From: Agreia sp. VKM Ac-1783
Lineage (GTDB): Bacteria; Actinomycetota; Actinomycetes; Actinomycetales; Microbacteriaceae
Reading direction: 5' to 3'
DNA length: 64,000 nt
Assembly: GCF_900177765.1 (NCBI RefSeq)
Contig: NZ_FXWI01000001.1
Location: forward strand, 744,001 to 808,000
Shown: piece after piece, positions 26,543-36,228 of the stretch
How positions within the stretch are numbered: the stretch's first letter is position 1
Layout of the letters: each line of letters starts with the position of its first letter
The notes under the pieces: model-generated
What the model was told of the DNA's origin: nothing
Seen by the model: the letters and a program-made list of their open reading frames with translations, nothing else
Databases searched by the model: none
Position numbers and translations under genes: made by a program

Positions 26543-27557
26543 TTGGCTTCTCCGGTTCCGAGATCTGGCCCGAGGTCGGATCCCCGACAGTCCAGGTGAC
26601 TGTTCGAGTCACCGAGCCCGAGCTGTCGAATGGCTTCGCCCAGCCGAGCTCCGTGAACCTGCCGTTCGCGTCATCGGGTTGACCGGAAGCGATATCACTT
26701 TGTCCGGCATTGAAGTTGTATCGATCTTCGGCGTGAACCGTCACCGTCATCGTCACCTTATCTCCATCGACGGCGACATCCGCGCTGCTCCACTGCTGGT
26801 AGGCGCCGATGGTCTTGGTCCAGTTTTCGGTGGTGGGGTATGCCGAAGACGCCGTGGGTGCGCCGGTGAACTCGAAGATGCTCTGTCCGGATTTGATCAA
26901 CTCCTCGGCCGCCGCCTGCGCCCTGGTGATCTCCCCGTCGACGTTGTCGGCGACATGGGAATCCTCCCTGACCGCCTCCTCGTAGTCGAACTCGAAGGGG
27001 TCGCCGTTGTTGTCCCAATAGTGTCCGTACGCGTCCATCGCATCGTCGAGGTCAGGCCTTAAAACGCCCGCTCCCGCGAGCCTTGCCTTCCAGGCGGCCG
27101 CAGAAGCGTAGTCTCCCGGCCCTGGATCCTTGGAGTCGTATTCGAAGTCTTCGTCCCACGCGATATCCGGTCGTGAGGGCGGCCCGATCGTGTACTGGCC
27201 GTCGGACGTCGTTGTCGGCGAGTCGCCCGAACCGGATCCCGTGCCGAACGACGCCGGCGTCGCGTTGCTCGATGAGCTCGAACCGGATCCGTCCTGGCTG
27301 GCCTGATCCTGCTCGTCAGCATTGCGCTTCAGAGTCTCGGTGGCAGTGGCAAGCCGTTCGCTTGCTCTCTGGAGTCCCGGCGCGAGTCTGCTGTGCCACG
27401 CGGCGGTGAAGTCGGCCCCATCGGGCCCGTCCCACGCCGACTGACCGATGCTCTGCGACAGTAACGCTCGAATAGCCGCGAGCTGCTCGCTGCCGCCCTC
27501 GACAGTACGCGCGAGGCTCCGAAGTTCGGCGACGTCCGCTCCAAAGAATCCAGACAC
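26532..27557 (-). CDS. WXG100-domain protein with unknown C-terminal domain
   Basis: 341 residues, GTG start with AAAGGGG upstream. Residues 1-95 form a WXG100/ESX helical hairpin (S-A-W-D-G-P-D-G-A-D-F-T-A-A-W). A Ser/Gly/Thr-rich linker follows (about 93-120), then an acidic domain and a C-terminal domain with D-R-Y-N-F-N-A-G-Q-S-D-I and D-D-A-N-G-R-F-T-E-L-G. This N-terminal-WXG plus variable C-terminus layout is that of type VII secretion substrates. No ESX machinery is encoded in the window. The overlapping lipoprotein gene may encode a partner or immunity factor (inferred). Confidence 0.75.
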   Translation of the reverse strand: MSGFFGADVAELRSLARTVEGGSEQLAAIRALLSQSIGQSAWDGPDGADFTAAWHSRLAPGLQRASERLATATETLKRNADEQDQASQDGSGSSSSSNATPASFGTGSGSGDSPTTTSDGQYTIGPPSRPDIAWDEDFEYDSKDPGPGDYASAAAWKARLAGAGVLRPDLDDAMDAYGHYWDNNGDPFEFDYEEAVREDSHVADNVDGEITRAQAAAEELIKSGQSIFEFTGAPTASSAYPTTENWTKTIGAYQQWSSADVAVDGDKVTMTVTVHAEDRYNFNAGQSDIASGQPDDANGRFTELGWAKPFDSSGSVTRTVTWTVGDPTSGQISEPEKPSER

Positions 27558-27710
27558 ATCGGCCCCTTTCCGCCCCCACTTTCGTGCGACTCTACTCAGG
27601 CCGCGGGGTGTGGTCTATGGGCACAACTCCCCATGCCGCCGTCTCGATCATGCCCTCAGACGACATGACGACTGCGCCTGCGCAGATCATCGACGCACGA
27701 CAGCGGCGCC

Positions 27711-28940
27711 TCAGTACCGGGCCTTGTCGGGCTCGATCTCGGTGACCCAGGCGTCGACTCCACCACCGAGGTCTGAGATGTTCGACCAGCCGTTCTGCGC
27801 CATATAGTCGCGGGCCTGGCCGGAGCGGCCGTCGTGGTGGCAGTAGAGGATCACCCGGTCGTCCTGGGGCATCTTCTCGCGCGCCTCGTCACTGAGCAGC
27901 TGGCTCATCGGAATCAGCTCCGAGCCCTCGATCGCCACGATGTCGCGCTCCCACGGCTCGCGCACGTCGACCAGTACGAAGTTCTGCTCGCCTCGTTCGC
28001 GGGCGTCGAGCAGGGCCTTCAGCTGGGCGGGGGTCAGCCGGTCGGCAGACGGCTCGGGCTGGGCGGTGGATGCGTCGGGCTGGGTCACGGGGGTGCCTTT
28101 CGTTTGCGGGGTGTCTGTTGCGGGGGAGGATGAGCTGGCCGCGCGCTCACGCGGAGCCGCGCCGCGAGCGGCCGGGCCGAAGCGGATCTCGCGCCACGTC
28201 GCATCCAGGCCGTCGTGCACGAGCAGCCGGCCGAGCAGCAGCTCGCCAAAGCCCAGCAGTAGTTTGATGGTCTCGGTCGCCATGACCGAGCCGATCGAGG
28301 CGCAGATCGAGCCCAGGACGCCGGCGGTCGCGCACGTCTCGCCCTCGTCGGCCTCGGGTTCCTCGGCGAAGAGGTCTCGCACGGTGACGCCCTGGCCGAG
28401 GGAGGCCGGGGGCGCAGCCCAGAAAACGGTCGCCTGGCCGTCGAAGCGCAGCACCGAGCCCCAGACGTAGGGCTTGCCCAGGAGTTTGGCCGCGTCGTGG
28501 GCGAGGTACCTGGTCTCGAAGTTGTCGGTGCCGTCGACGATCACGTCGTAGTCGGCCACAAGGGCGAGCACGTTCGCCGACGTCAGGCGCGTCACCAGAG
28601 GAACGACGTCGATCAGCGGATTGAGCTCGGCCAAGGCATCGGCCGCCGCGACGGCCTTCTGCCTGCCGACGTCGGCGGTGCTGAAGAGCGTCTGGCGCTG
28701 CAGATTGGAAGGCTCGACGGTGTCGGAGTCGACGATTCCGATCGTTCCGACGCCCGCTGCGACCAGCGAGGTGAGAATGGGCGAGCCCAGCCCGCCCGCG
28801 CCGAGCACGAGAACGCGCGAAGCCTTGAGCCGCCGCTGTCCGTCCATGCCGATCTGAGGCAGGGTGAGCTGGCGCGAATACCGGCTCAACTCTGCCGGGG
28901 TCAGCGCGGCTCCGGGGGAGACGATCGGGGGATGAGTCAT
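27711..28940 (-). CDS. moeZ: MoeB/ThiF adenylyltransferase fused to rhodanese (MoeZ type)
   Basis: About 409 residues. The N-terminal E1-like domain has V-L-G-A-G-G-L-G-S-P, N-L-Q-R-Q-T-L-F and D-G-T-D-N-F-E-T-R, which bind and adenylate MoaD/ThiS-type carriers. A Ser/Pro/Thr-rich linker (about 265-300) leads to a rhodanese domain with V-D-V-R-E-P-W-E-R and active-site Cys in I-L-Y-C-H-H-D-G-R-S. It probably activates and sulfurates MoaD from 25093; actinobacterial MoeZ can also serve CysO-type carriers. Start is ambiguous between 28940 and an ATG six codons upstream. Confidence 0.92.
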   Translation of the reverse strand: MTHPPIVSPGAALTPAELSRYSRQLTLPQIGMDGQRRLKASRVLVLGAGGLGSPILTSLVAAGVGTIGIVDSDTVEPSNLQRQTLFSTADVGRQKAVAAADALAELNPLIDVVPLVTRLTSANVLALVADYDVIVDGTDNFETRYLAHDAAKLLGKPYVWGSVLRFDGQATVFWAAPPASLGQGVTVRDLFAEEPEADEGETCATAGVLGSICASIGSVMATETIKLLLGFGELLLGRLLVHDGLDATWREIRFGPAARGAAPRERAASSSSPATDTPQTKGTPVTQPDASTAQPEPSADRLTPAQLKALLDARERGEQNFVLVDVREPWERDIVAIEGSELIPMSQLLSDEAREKMPQDDRVILYCHHDGRSGQARDYMAQNGWSNISDLGGGVDAWVTEIEPDKARY

Positions 28941-29029
28941 TCCTTTTGGAGTGTCCAATCATTCGGGGAGGCCGCGCCAGCACGGATACGAGGCGGCGGA
29001 TCAAGCGTACGCCGCCTAGCATGAGCGCT

Positions 29030-29908
29030 ATGCGGAGCTTCGACAAGACAGTGCTGACGGCGATCGTCGCAAGTGTTGCACTCGTCGGTCTCCTCTCGGC
29101 CTGTTCTGCTGAATCGGAGCCAGACGCTGTTCCCGACCCAGCAGGTAGTGGGTACCTTGTCGCGACATCCGACGCCGTCACGTTTCCCCCATTCGGCCAG
29201 CCCGCCGACTATCAGCTCGGCGGCAGCTACGACGTCGATGACGCGGTGAAGATGGTCGCGCGAGACAGCACCTCCGAGCCCGCGAAGGGCGTGTACTCCA
29301 TCTGCTACGTCAACGGGTTCCAGTCCCAGCCCGGCGACGACGAGCGGTGGAGCGTGGACAACCCCGACCTCGTGCTGCGGGATGACGACGGGCAGGCCAT
29401 CATCGACCCGAACTGGCCCGACGAATTCATTCTCGACACCTCGAGCCCTGAGAAGAGACAGCGCATCTCGCGCATGATCGGCGCCTCGATCGAGACCTGC
29501 GCCGACAAGGGATTCGACGCCGTCGAGATCGACAACCTCGACACGTACTCGCGCAGCGACGGGCGCCTCGGCGTCGACGACAACCTGGCGCTCGCGAAGC
29601 TCTTCGCCGACCGCGCTCACGGTCACCTCATGGCGATCGGGCAGAAGAACTCGGCCGAATTGGGTGGGCGAGGACGCGCGGAGGCAGGCTTCGACTTCGC
29701 CGTCACGGAGGAGTGCGTGCGGTTCGAGGAGTGCGGCGCGTACGCCGACGTCTACGGCGATGCGGTCGTGGACATCGAATACACAGACGACCTCTCGGCC
29801 CCGTTCGACGAGATCTGCGCATCCGACGACCGGCCCGCCACCACGATTCTGCGCGACCGCAACCTCGTGGCGAAGGGCGAAGCCGACTATGCGTTCGAGC
29901 ATTGCTGA
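29030..29908 (+). CDS. GH114-like endo-alpha-1,4-polygalactosaminidase lipoprotein
   Basis: About 292 residues. A lipoprotein signal ends in L-L-S-A-C. The mature part has the GH114/TM1410 barrel features: Y-Q-L-G-G-S-Y-D, Y-S-I-C-Y-V-N, D-F..L-D-T-S-S, G-F-D-A-V-E-I-D-N-L-D (likely catalytic acid) and A-I-G-Q-K-N. The family hydrolyses alpha-1,4-galactosamine-containing polysaccharides; other glycans are possible. Start 29030 was chosen because TAGCAT lies 7 bases upstream as a -10 of a leaderless mRNA; ATG 29021 is an alternative. Confidence 0.85.
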   Translation: MRSFDKTVLTAIVASVALVGLLSACSAESEPDAVPDPAGSGYLVATSDAVTFPPFGQPADYQLGGSYDVDDAVKMVARDSTSEPAKGVYSICYVNGFQSQPGDDERWSVDNPDLVLRDDDGQAIIDPNWPDEFILDTSSPEKRQRISRMIGASIETCADKGFDAVEIDNLDTYSRSDGRLGVDDNLALAKLFADRAHGHLMAIGQKNSAELGGRGRAEAGFDFAVTEECVRFEECGAYADVYGDAVVDIEYTDDLSAPFDEICASDDRPATTILRDRNLVAKGEADYAFEHC

Positions 29909-29987
29909 CGAGCCTCGCCCCCGGTTCCGCGCGGGTTCGGTACCGTAGAGCAATCACGGGCAGTCAGAACGAAGCGGAGGGTCTCGG

Positions 29988-32900
29988 GTGTATCTCAAGA
30001 GCCTGACCCTCAAGGGCTTCAAGTCGTTCGCTCACCCCACCACCTTCGCCTTCGAGACGGGTGTCACCTGCGTCGTCGGACCGAATGGATCGGGCAAGAG
30101 CAACGTCGTCGACGCCCTCGCCTGGGTCATGGGCGAGCAGGGAGCTAAGACCCTGCGCGGCGGCAAGATGGAAGACGTCATCTTCGCCGGCACGGCCACC
30201 AAGGGCCCGCTGGGCCGGGCCGAGGTCATCCTCACCATCGACAACTCCGATGGGGCCCTGCCGATCGACTATTCCGAGGTCACGATCAGCCGCACGCTCT
30301 TCCGCAACGGGGGCAGCGAGTACGCGATCAACGGTGAGGGCTGCCGACTCCTCGACGTGCAAGAACTGCTGAGCGACTCGGGTCTCGGGCGCGAGATGCA
30401 CGTGATCGTCGGTCAGGGCCAGCTCGACGCCGTGCTGCACGCGACCCCCGAAGGGCGTCGCGGGTTCATCGAAGAGGCCGCCGGAATTCTCAAGCACCGT
30501 CGCCGCAAAGAGAAGACGCAGCGCAAGCTCGAGGCGATGCAGGCCAACCTGACGCGACTCAGCGACCTGGCCGGCGAGATCCGTCGTCAGCTCAAACCTC
30601 TGGGCCGCCAGGCCGAGGTCGCCAAAGAAGCGCAGTCGATCGCCATGGTCGTTCGTGACGCCCGAGCCCGACTTCTCGCAGACGAGGTCGTGACGCTGCG
30701 CACCGCGCTCTCAGACCACGGACGCACAGAGAACGAGCGACGCACCGAGCGCATCGTGCTGCAGGAGCGACTCGAACAGAACCAGCTTCGGGTGGCACGA
30801 ATCGAGAGCGCTCAGGTCGGCGACGCCGTCGACATCGCACGGCGAACCAGCTTCGGCCTCGAGTCGGTGCAGGAGCGCCTGCGTGGGCTCTTCACCCTGG
30901 CGAACCAGCGGCTCGCGCTGCTGGGTTCGGATGCCGAGGGCACGGCCGCCGGGCCCACCGTCACCCCGCAGATGGTCGCCGATGCGGCGGACGAGATCGT
31001 TCGGCTTCGCGGCGAGGTCGCCGCGGCCGAGCTGGCTCTCACCGCAGCGCAGGCCGGCTCCGTGACCGCGCGCTCGGCGCTCGACTCGGTCGATGAGGAG
31101 ATCGCGGCGCAGAGCGCCCTCGTCTCGAGGCATGACCTCGAGATCTCTAAGCTGCAGGGTCAAGTCGATACGGCGAACTCACGACTCGCGGCCGTTCGGG
31201 GCGAGGTGCTGCGCCAGACCAACGCCCTCGAGGCCGCGATAGCGCGGCGCGAGTCGGCGCAGGCCGAATTCGCCCTGCTCGAGGCCGAGGCCGCCGTCTC
31301 GGGCACATCGGAGACCGATCTCGACGAGGCCTACGAATTCGCCCAGGCCCGACTGTTCGAGGCCGAAGCCGAGATCGAGGTCTTGCGCGAGACGCTGCAC
31401 GGCCACGAGCGCGAACGAGACGCGCTCGCGGCCAGAACGAGCGCTCTGACGCTCGCCCTCGATCAAAAAGACGGCACCACCGACCTGATTGCGGCGAAAG
31501 TTCCGGGCGTTCTCGGTCTGGTGGCCGACAACGTCACCGCCAAGCCCGGCTTCGAAGCTGCGATCGCGGCGGCCCTCGGCACCTTGGCCGACGCGGTTCT
31601 GGCCGAGACACCGGATGCCGCGCGCACGGCTATCGATCTGGCGCACAGTGACGAGCTCGGCCGGGTCGAGATCGTCGTGGCCGACCCGTCCGAATCCGCT
31701 GCCGCAGGCGACGGCGCCCCCTCGCCCATCGCATCCGATGCCACCGGGGTCGTCGCGGCCGTCGACGTGATCACGGCGCCCGCCGGAGTGCGTGGTCTGC
31801 TTGCCCGAACGCTGATCGTCGACGACCTCGCAACGGCCCGCGAGGTCTGGCCGACGGTGTCGACGCACGCGGGAGCCACTCTCATCACGCGATCGGGCGA
31901 TGTGCTGACCGAGTACGTGCTGCGCGGAGGATCCGGCGCCAAGCGCAGTCGCATCGAGTTGCGTGCCGAACGCGACACCGCGTCGGTGAGCCTCGACGAG
32001 ACGCGCTCGTTGATCGAGCGGGCCAAGTTCGCCCTCGCCGAGCAGCGTGCAATCGTGCAGGTCGCGAAGGAGCAGTCGGCGAATGCCCTCACAGCGCTGC
32101 GCGAGTTCGACTCTGCGCTCGCTGCTCAGACCGAGAAACTCGCCCGGCTCAAGGCTCAGCTCGACGCATCCACCGGCGAGTTCGATCGGCTCAGCACGGC
32201 GCTCTCGGCGTCTGAGGAGACCGTCGCGCAGGCCGAGCGGGCTGCGGCGACGGCGAAGGAGGAGCTCGAGACGGCGCAGTCACGCCCTCGGCCCATGCTC
32301 GACGTGAGTCAGCGCGATGCCTTGTATGCCGAGCTCGAAGGTGCCCGGGAGCGGGAGATCGGGGCGCGGCTCCAGCTGGAAACCGCCCGCGAGCGGGTAC
32401 GCGCCGAGGAGGCTCGTCGATCGGCGCTCGAGAAGCAGGTCGAAGCAGACCGTGCCGCGGCCGAGGAGGCTGCGCGGAGAGCCGTGATTCGTCGTCGTCA
32501 GGTCGAGGCCGCGACCGATGTCGTCGAATCCCTGCCTGCCGTGCTCAGCTCGGTAGAGGCGTCGGTCGCCGAGGCGCGGCTCGAACAGGGCCGGGCCGAG
32601 GCGGAGCGTGCGGAACAGAATCAGGAACTACTCGCCCTGCGCCGCGACGAGGCGGCACTGCGTGAGCGTCTGCAGGCGATCACCGAGAACGTGCACGGTC
32701 TCGAACTGCAGATCTACGAGAAGAAGCTGCACCTGTCGAGCGTGCTCGAGCGCGTCGGCAGCGAGCTGGGTCTCGTCGAAGATGTTCTCGTCTCCGAGTA
32801 CGGCCCCGACCAGCTGATCCCCTCGGATGCACCGCTCCCTGAGCCTGTCGAAGGTTCGCTCCCTGAGTCTGTCGAAGGGCAGCCCGCGGGCATCCCCTTC

Positions 32901-33563
32901 GACCGCGCGCAGCAGCAGGCCCGACTGGCGAAGGCTGAACGCAAGCTCGCGGAGCTCGGCCGGGTGAACCCTCTCGCGCTCGAGGAGTTCGACGCGCTCG
33001 AGCAGCGGCACAAGTTCCTCACCGAGCAGCTGACCGATCTCACGAAGACTCGCACCGACCTGCTCACGATCATCGATGAGATCGACGTGAAGATGCAGGT
33101 GATCTTCGACGAGGCATTCACCGACACCAAGGCTGCCTTCCAGGAGGTGTTCCCGATCCTCTTCCCGGGTGGAACGGGCAGCATCAGTCTCACCGATCCG
33201 ACGAATCTGCTCACCACCGGCATCGAGGTCTCGGTCAAACCCGCCGGCAAGAAGATCGAGCGGCTCTCGCTGCTGTCGGGCGGCGAGCGATCGTTGGCCG
33301 CTGTCGCGCTGCTGATCGCGATCTTCAAGGCCAGGCCCAGCCCGTTCTACATCATGGACGAGGTCGAGGCGGCCCTCGACGACGCCAACCTCGGCCGGCT
33401 GCTCACCATCTTCGAAGACCTGCGAAAGACGAGTCAGCTCATCGTGATCACGCACCAGAAGCGCACGATGGAGATCGCCGACGCCCTCTACGGCGTGTCG
33501 ATGAGGCAAGACGGAGTGTCTGCGGTCGTCGGCCAGCGCGTCGGCGACAACCAGCCGGCATGA
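29988..33563 (+). CDS. smc: Chromosome segregation protein SMC
   Basis: 1191 residues, GTG start with GGAGGG upstream. Walker A is G-P-N-G-S-G-K-S-N near residues 32-40, coiled coils run from about 165 to 500 and 650 to 945, the hinge is at about 505-640, and the C-terminal head holds L-L-S-G-G-E-R-S-L and Y-I-M-D-E-V-E-A-A-L-D-D. It condenses and segregates the chromosome with ScpAB. A dispersed repeat has inserted in frame at about residues 949-965 (L-P-E-P-V-E-G-S-L-P-E-S-V-E-G), where the returning coiled coil reaches the head. The stop overlaps the next gene by 4 bases. Confidence 0.97.
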   Translation: MYLKSLTLKGFKSFAHPTTFAFETGVTCVVGPNGSGKSNVVDALAWVMGEQGAKTLRGGKMEDVIFAGTATKGPLGRAEVILTIDNSDGALPIDYSEVTISRTLFRNGGSEYAINGEGCRLLDVQELLSDSGLGREMHVIVGQGQLDAVLHATPEGRRGFIEEAAGILKHRRRKEKTQRKLEAMQANLTRLSDLAGEIRRQLKPLGRQAEVAKEAQSIAMVVRDARARLLADEVVTLRTALSDHGRTENERRTERIVLQERLEQNQLRVARIESAQVGDAVDIARRTSFGLESVQERLRGLFTLANQRLALLGSDAEGTAAGPTVTPQMVADAADEIVRLRGEVAAAELALTAAQAGSVTARSALDSVDEEIAAQSALVSRHDLEISKLQGQVDTANSRLAAVRGEVLRQTNALEAAIARRESAQAEFALLEAEAAVSGTSETDLDEAYEFAQARLFEAEAEIEVLRETLHGHERERDALAARTSALTLALDQKDGTTDLIAAKVPGVLGLVADNVTAKPGFEAAIAAALGTLADAVLAETPDAARTAIDLAHSDELGRVEIVVADPSESAAAGDGAPSPIASDATGVVAAVDVITAPAGVRGLLARTLIVDDLATAREVWPTVSTHAGATLITRSGDVLTEYVLRGGSGAKRSRIELRAERDTASVSLDETRSLIERAKFALAEQRAIVQVAKEQSANALTALREFDSALAAQTEKLARLKAQLDASTGEFDRLSTALSASEETVAQAERAAATAKEELETAQSRPRPMLDVSQRDALYAELEGAREREIGARLQLETARERVRAEEARRSALEKQVEADRAAAEEAARRAVIRRRQVEAATDVVESLPAVLSSVEASVAEARLEQGRAEAERAEQNQELLALRRDEAALRERLQAITENVHGLELQIYEKKLHLSSVLERVGSELGLVEDVLVSEYGPDQLIPSDAPLPEPVEGSLPESVEGQPAGIPFDRAQQQARLAKAERKLAELGRVNPLALEEFDALEQRHKFLTEQLTDLTKTRTDLLTIIDEIDVKMQVIFDEAFTDTKAAFQEVFPILFPGGTGSISLTDPTNLLTTGIEVSVKPAGKKIERLSLLSGGERSLAAVALLIAIFKARPSPFYIMDEVEAALDDANLGRLLTIFEDLRKTSQLIVITHQKRTMEIADALYGVSMRQDGVSAVVGQRVGDNQPA
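32834..32879. repeat. Two REP-like units inside smc
   Basis: Two head-to-tail copies of GCTCCCTGAGYCTGTCGAAGG (32834-32854 and 32858-32879), the same family as the intergenic repeats at 42609 and 44416. They keep the smc frame and encode a Pro/Glu-rich insert just before the C-terminal head. Confidence 0.85.
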
Positions 33564-34531
33564 TGCGGTCGGAGCCGGTGGAGCCCGCCGCCGTTCTGCT
33601 GAGACAGACGGTCGTGCTTCTGGTTGTGACCGTGGTGCTCGCCTCCGTCTCCCGAGCGCTGGACGGCAGCTTCGTGGGCGGTCTCGACTCCGGAACATTC
33701 GTGGCCGTCGTGCTGCCGCTGATTCTTCTCCAGGTCGTCTTGGCGGTCGTGCCGGTTACGGCGGTACTGCGTTCGTGGTCTTGGGGGCGATGGCCTCAGC
33801 GACTCCACCCCGCGTGGCCGCTTCTCGGAGTGCTCGTCGGTAGCGCACTTTTCATGTGTGCGTATCTGCCCACGATCTCCGAGGTGGCACACGGCCTGTC
33901 GGCGGCTCCCACCGACATCCGTTCTCCTCTGCGCGCGTTGGTTGTGCCCGGTTTTCTTCTGGCCGCGTTCTCGGCGATCAATGTCACTCCTCGACGGTGG
34001 CGTGAGATCGATCTCGGCGTCGAGCGACGTCGGCGTCAGCGCAACGAATCGGAACACGAGGAGATGCCGCCGCTGATCCTTCTGCAGTTCGGCGTCATGG
34101 TCGCGGCTATCGTCCCCTATTTCTTCATCGTCGATTTGGCCAGCGACGGTCAGCTCGGGGCGACGAATTGGATCACGTTCGTGCTCATCGGCGCCGTAGC
34201 CAGCGTGCTGGCGGGCGGGTTGGGTGCCTTCGTCGTGGGACTTCCCCTCAGGCTTCTGCGTCCCGCGCGTCGATGGTGGTTTCGCCACGCGCCGGTCTTT
34301 CCCGCGATCGCGGCCGTGGGATTCGGCGTTCTCGCGGTGTCTCTCCTTCCCGGATTCTCGCGCGGCGAGATGGGCGAGGAGCCGCATGTCTGGTTGTGGC
34401 TGCCTGCGACCTCGTTGCCCGAAGTCGGATTCGCCCTGGTTTCTTTCGGCGCTCTGCACACGATTCCACCTCGTCTTCGACGACGGAATGGCGCGTCCGA
34501 TGCTATTAATTGGACTGCGTCTATTAAATAG
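33560..34531 (+). CDS. Multi-pass membrane protein, unknown function
   Basis: 323 residues with about eight hydrophobic segments (near 15-35, 48-68, 88-105, 125-143, 172-195, 205-235, 245-265 and 275-290). No family I recognise. The ATG overlaps the smc stop (ATGA), so it is co-transcribed with smc although this partner is not part of the usual smc neighbourhood. Base composition is visibly less G/C-rich than smc, and the 3' end (34505-34535) is strikingly A/T-rich, suggesting more recent acquisition. Confidence 0.7.
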   Translation: MMRSEPVEPAAVLLRQTVVLLVVTVVLASVSRALDGSFVGGLDSGTFVAVVLPLILLQVVLAVVPVTAVLRSWSWGRWPQRLHPAWPLLGVLVGSALFMCAYLPTISEVAHGLSAAPTDIRSPLRALVVPGFLLAAFSAINVTPRRWREIDLGVERRRRQRNESEHEEMPPLILLQFGVMVAAIVPYFFIVDLASDGQLGATNWITFVLIGAVASVLAGGLGAFVVGLPLRLLRPARRWWFRHAPVFPAIAAVGFGVLAVSLLPGFSRGEMGEEPHVWLWLPATSLPEVGFALVSFGALHTIPPRLRRRNGASDAINWTASIK

Positions 34532-34544
34532 CTAGACTGCCCGA

Positions 34545-35210
34545 ATGACTGAGGTTCTTCTCGCCGGATTCGGCGACGACGCGGTGGAATACTCCGACGG
34601 GTGGGCGCTTCAACGTCGCCTCCACGACCATGTCGTCGCCGGCGCTGGGCCGGAGACCCTCGTGCTGCTGGAGCACCAGTCGGTCTTCACCGCTGGGCGC
34701 AGAACGGATGCGTCGGAGCGGCCCACCGACGGAACTCCGGTCGTCGACGTCGACCGAGGTGGAAAGATCACCTGGCACGGGCCCGGCCAGCTGGTCGGTT
34801 ACCCGATTCTGCGACTGGCCGAGCCTGTCGATGTCGTCGGTTATGTGCGCCGTCTCGAGGGCGTTCTCATCGAGGTGCTCGACGAGCTCGGCGTGGAGTG
34901 CGGGCGCGTCGAGGGGCGCTCGGGGGTCTGGATTTCGAGAAACGGAACCGATCTCAAGATCGCGGCCATCGGCATCCGGATCGCCCACGGCGTGACGATG
35001 CACGGATTCGCCCTGAATTGCAGCAACAGCCTCGCGCCCTATTCGCGGATCGTGGCGTGCGGTATCCGCGACGCGGGGGTGACGACGATCAGCGAATGTC
35101 TCAGTCACATCGTCACACCGAGCGATGTCGCGCCGCTCATCGCCGAGCGCTTCGCCGATTCGTCGGCGATCGCTGGGTTCTCGGCTTCAGCCGCGGAGGT
35201 CGCCGCGTGA
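34545..35210 (+). CDS. lipB: Octanoyltransferase LipB
   Basis: 221 residues. Active-site motifs: [18 protein letters not shown], the Lys in [16 protein letters not shown] and the acyl-accepting Cys in R-I-V-A-C-G-I. It moves octanoyl from acyl carrier protein to lipoyl domains. TAGACT lies six bases before the ATG and no Shine-Dalgarno is present, so the mRNA is probably leaderless. Its stop overlaps the lipA GTG (GTGA). Confidence 0.95.
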   Translation: MTEVLLAGFGDDAVEYSDGWALQRRLHDHVVAGAGPETLVLLEHQSVFTAGRRTDASERPTDGTPVVDVDRGGKITWHGPGQLVGYPILRLAEPVDVVGYVRRLEGVLIEVLDELGVECGRVEGRSGVWISRNGTDLKIAAIGIRIAHGVTMHGFALNCSNSLAPYSRIVACGIRDAGVTTISECLSHIVTPSDVAPLIAERFADSSAIAGFSASAAEVAA

Positions 35211-36205
35211 GCGCCGTGCCCGAAGGACGCAAACTTCTGCGTCTCGAGATCAGAAATGCCGAGACTCCGATCGAGAAGAAGCCGGAGTGGATCAAGACGA
35301 AGGCGCGCTTCGGCCCCGAGTACCGTGCTCTGCAGAGTCTCGTGAAAGACGAGGGGCTGCACACCGTCTGCCAGGAGGCCGGTTGCCCGAACATCTTCGA
35401 GTGCTGGGAGGATCGCGAAGCGACGTTCCTCATCGGCGGGTCTCAGTGCACCCGCCGATGCGACTTCTGCCAGATCGACACCGGCAAGCCCGCCGACTAC
35501 GACACCGACGAGCCGAGGCGCGTCGCCGAATCGGTCGAGAAGATGAACCTGCGCTACGCGACCGTCACCGGAGTCGCCCGCGACGACCTCCCCGACGAGG
35601 GCGCCTGGCTGCACGCTGAGACCGTGCGCGAGATCCACCGCAGAAATCCCGGCACGGGTGTCGAGATCCTGGCCACCGATTTCTCGGGAAACAGCGATCT
35701 GCTTGCCGAGGTGTTCTCGTCGAGACCCGAGGTCTTCGCCCACAACGTCGAGACGGTGCCGCGCATCTTCAAGCGCATCCGCCCCGCGTTCAGATACGAG
35801 CGTTCGCTCGACGTTCTGACGCAGGCCCGAGACGCAGGCTTGATCACGAAGTCGAATCTGATCCTCGGCATGGGCGAGGAGCCCGGCGAAGTGAGTCAGG
35901 CGCTGCGCGATCTGCACGACGCCGGCACCGACATCATCACGCTGACGCAGTACCTGCGTCCGACCCCTCGCCACCTTCCGGTGTCGCGCTGGGTGAAGCC
36001 GGAGGAGTTCGTGGCATTCAAGCAGGAGGCGGAGGAGATCGGATTCCTCGGCGTTCTGGCGGGGCCGCTCGTGCGCTCGAGCTACAGGGCGGGACGCCTC
36101 TGGGCGCAGTCCATGTCACGCAAGGGAATCGAGCTGCCCGAGCGCCTCGCCCATCTCGCGGCCGAGGCCGAGCGCTCCGACGGTTTCGTGCAGGCCGTGG
36201 GCTGA
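35207..36205 (+). CDS. lipA: Lipoyl synthase LipA
   Basis: 332 residues, GTG start overlapping the lipB stop. The LipA auxiliary cluster is [12 protein letters not shown] near residues 55-66, and the radical-SAM cluster is C-T-R-R-C-D-F-C near 81-88, with the C-terminal V-R-S-S-Y-R-A-G Ser that completes the auxiliary cluster. It inserts two sulfurs into protein-bound octanoate. Longer in-frame readings extend through lipB and are shadows. Confidence 0.96.
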   Translation: MSAVPEGRKLLRLEIRNAETPIEKKPEWIKTKARFGPEYRALQSLVKDEGLHTVCQEAGCPNIFECWEDREATFLIGGSQCTRRCDFCQIDTGKPADYDTDEPRRVAESVEKMNLRYATVTGVARDDLPDEGAWLHAETVREIHRRNPGTGVEILATDFSGNSDLLAEVFSSRPEVFAHNVETVPRIFKRIRPAFRYERSLDVLTQARDAGLITKSNLILGMGEEPGEVSQALRDLHDAGTDIITLTQYLRPTPRHLPVSRWVKPEEFVAFKQEAEEIGFLGVLAGPLVRSSYRAGRLWAQSMSRKGIELPERLAHLAAEAERSDGFVQAVG

Positions 36206-36228
36206 ACGCGCGCCGCTAGTCTTGTCGT

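Noticed and set aside
27558-27710. Possible small gene between the WXG100 gene and moeZ
   Set aside because: Short frames there have no ribosome binding site or recognisable motif; it reads as an ordinary upstream/terminator region.
34505-34544. A/T-rich stretch at the end of the membrane protein gene as possible attachment site or origin
   Set aside because: It is explained by the 3' end of the gene plus the TAGACT -10 of lipB; no repeat or integrase accompanies it.
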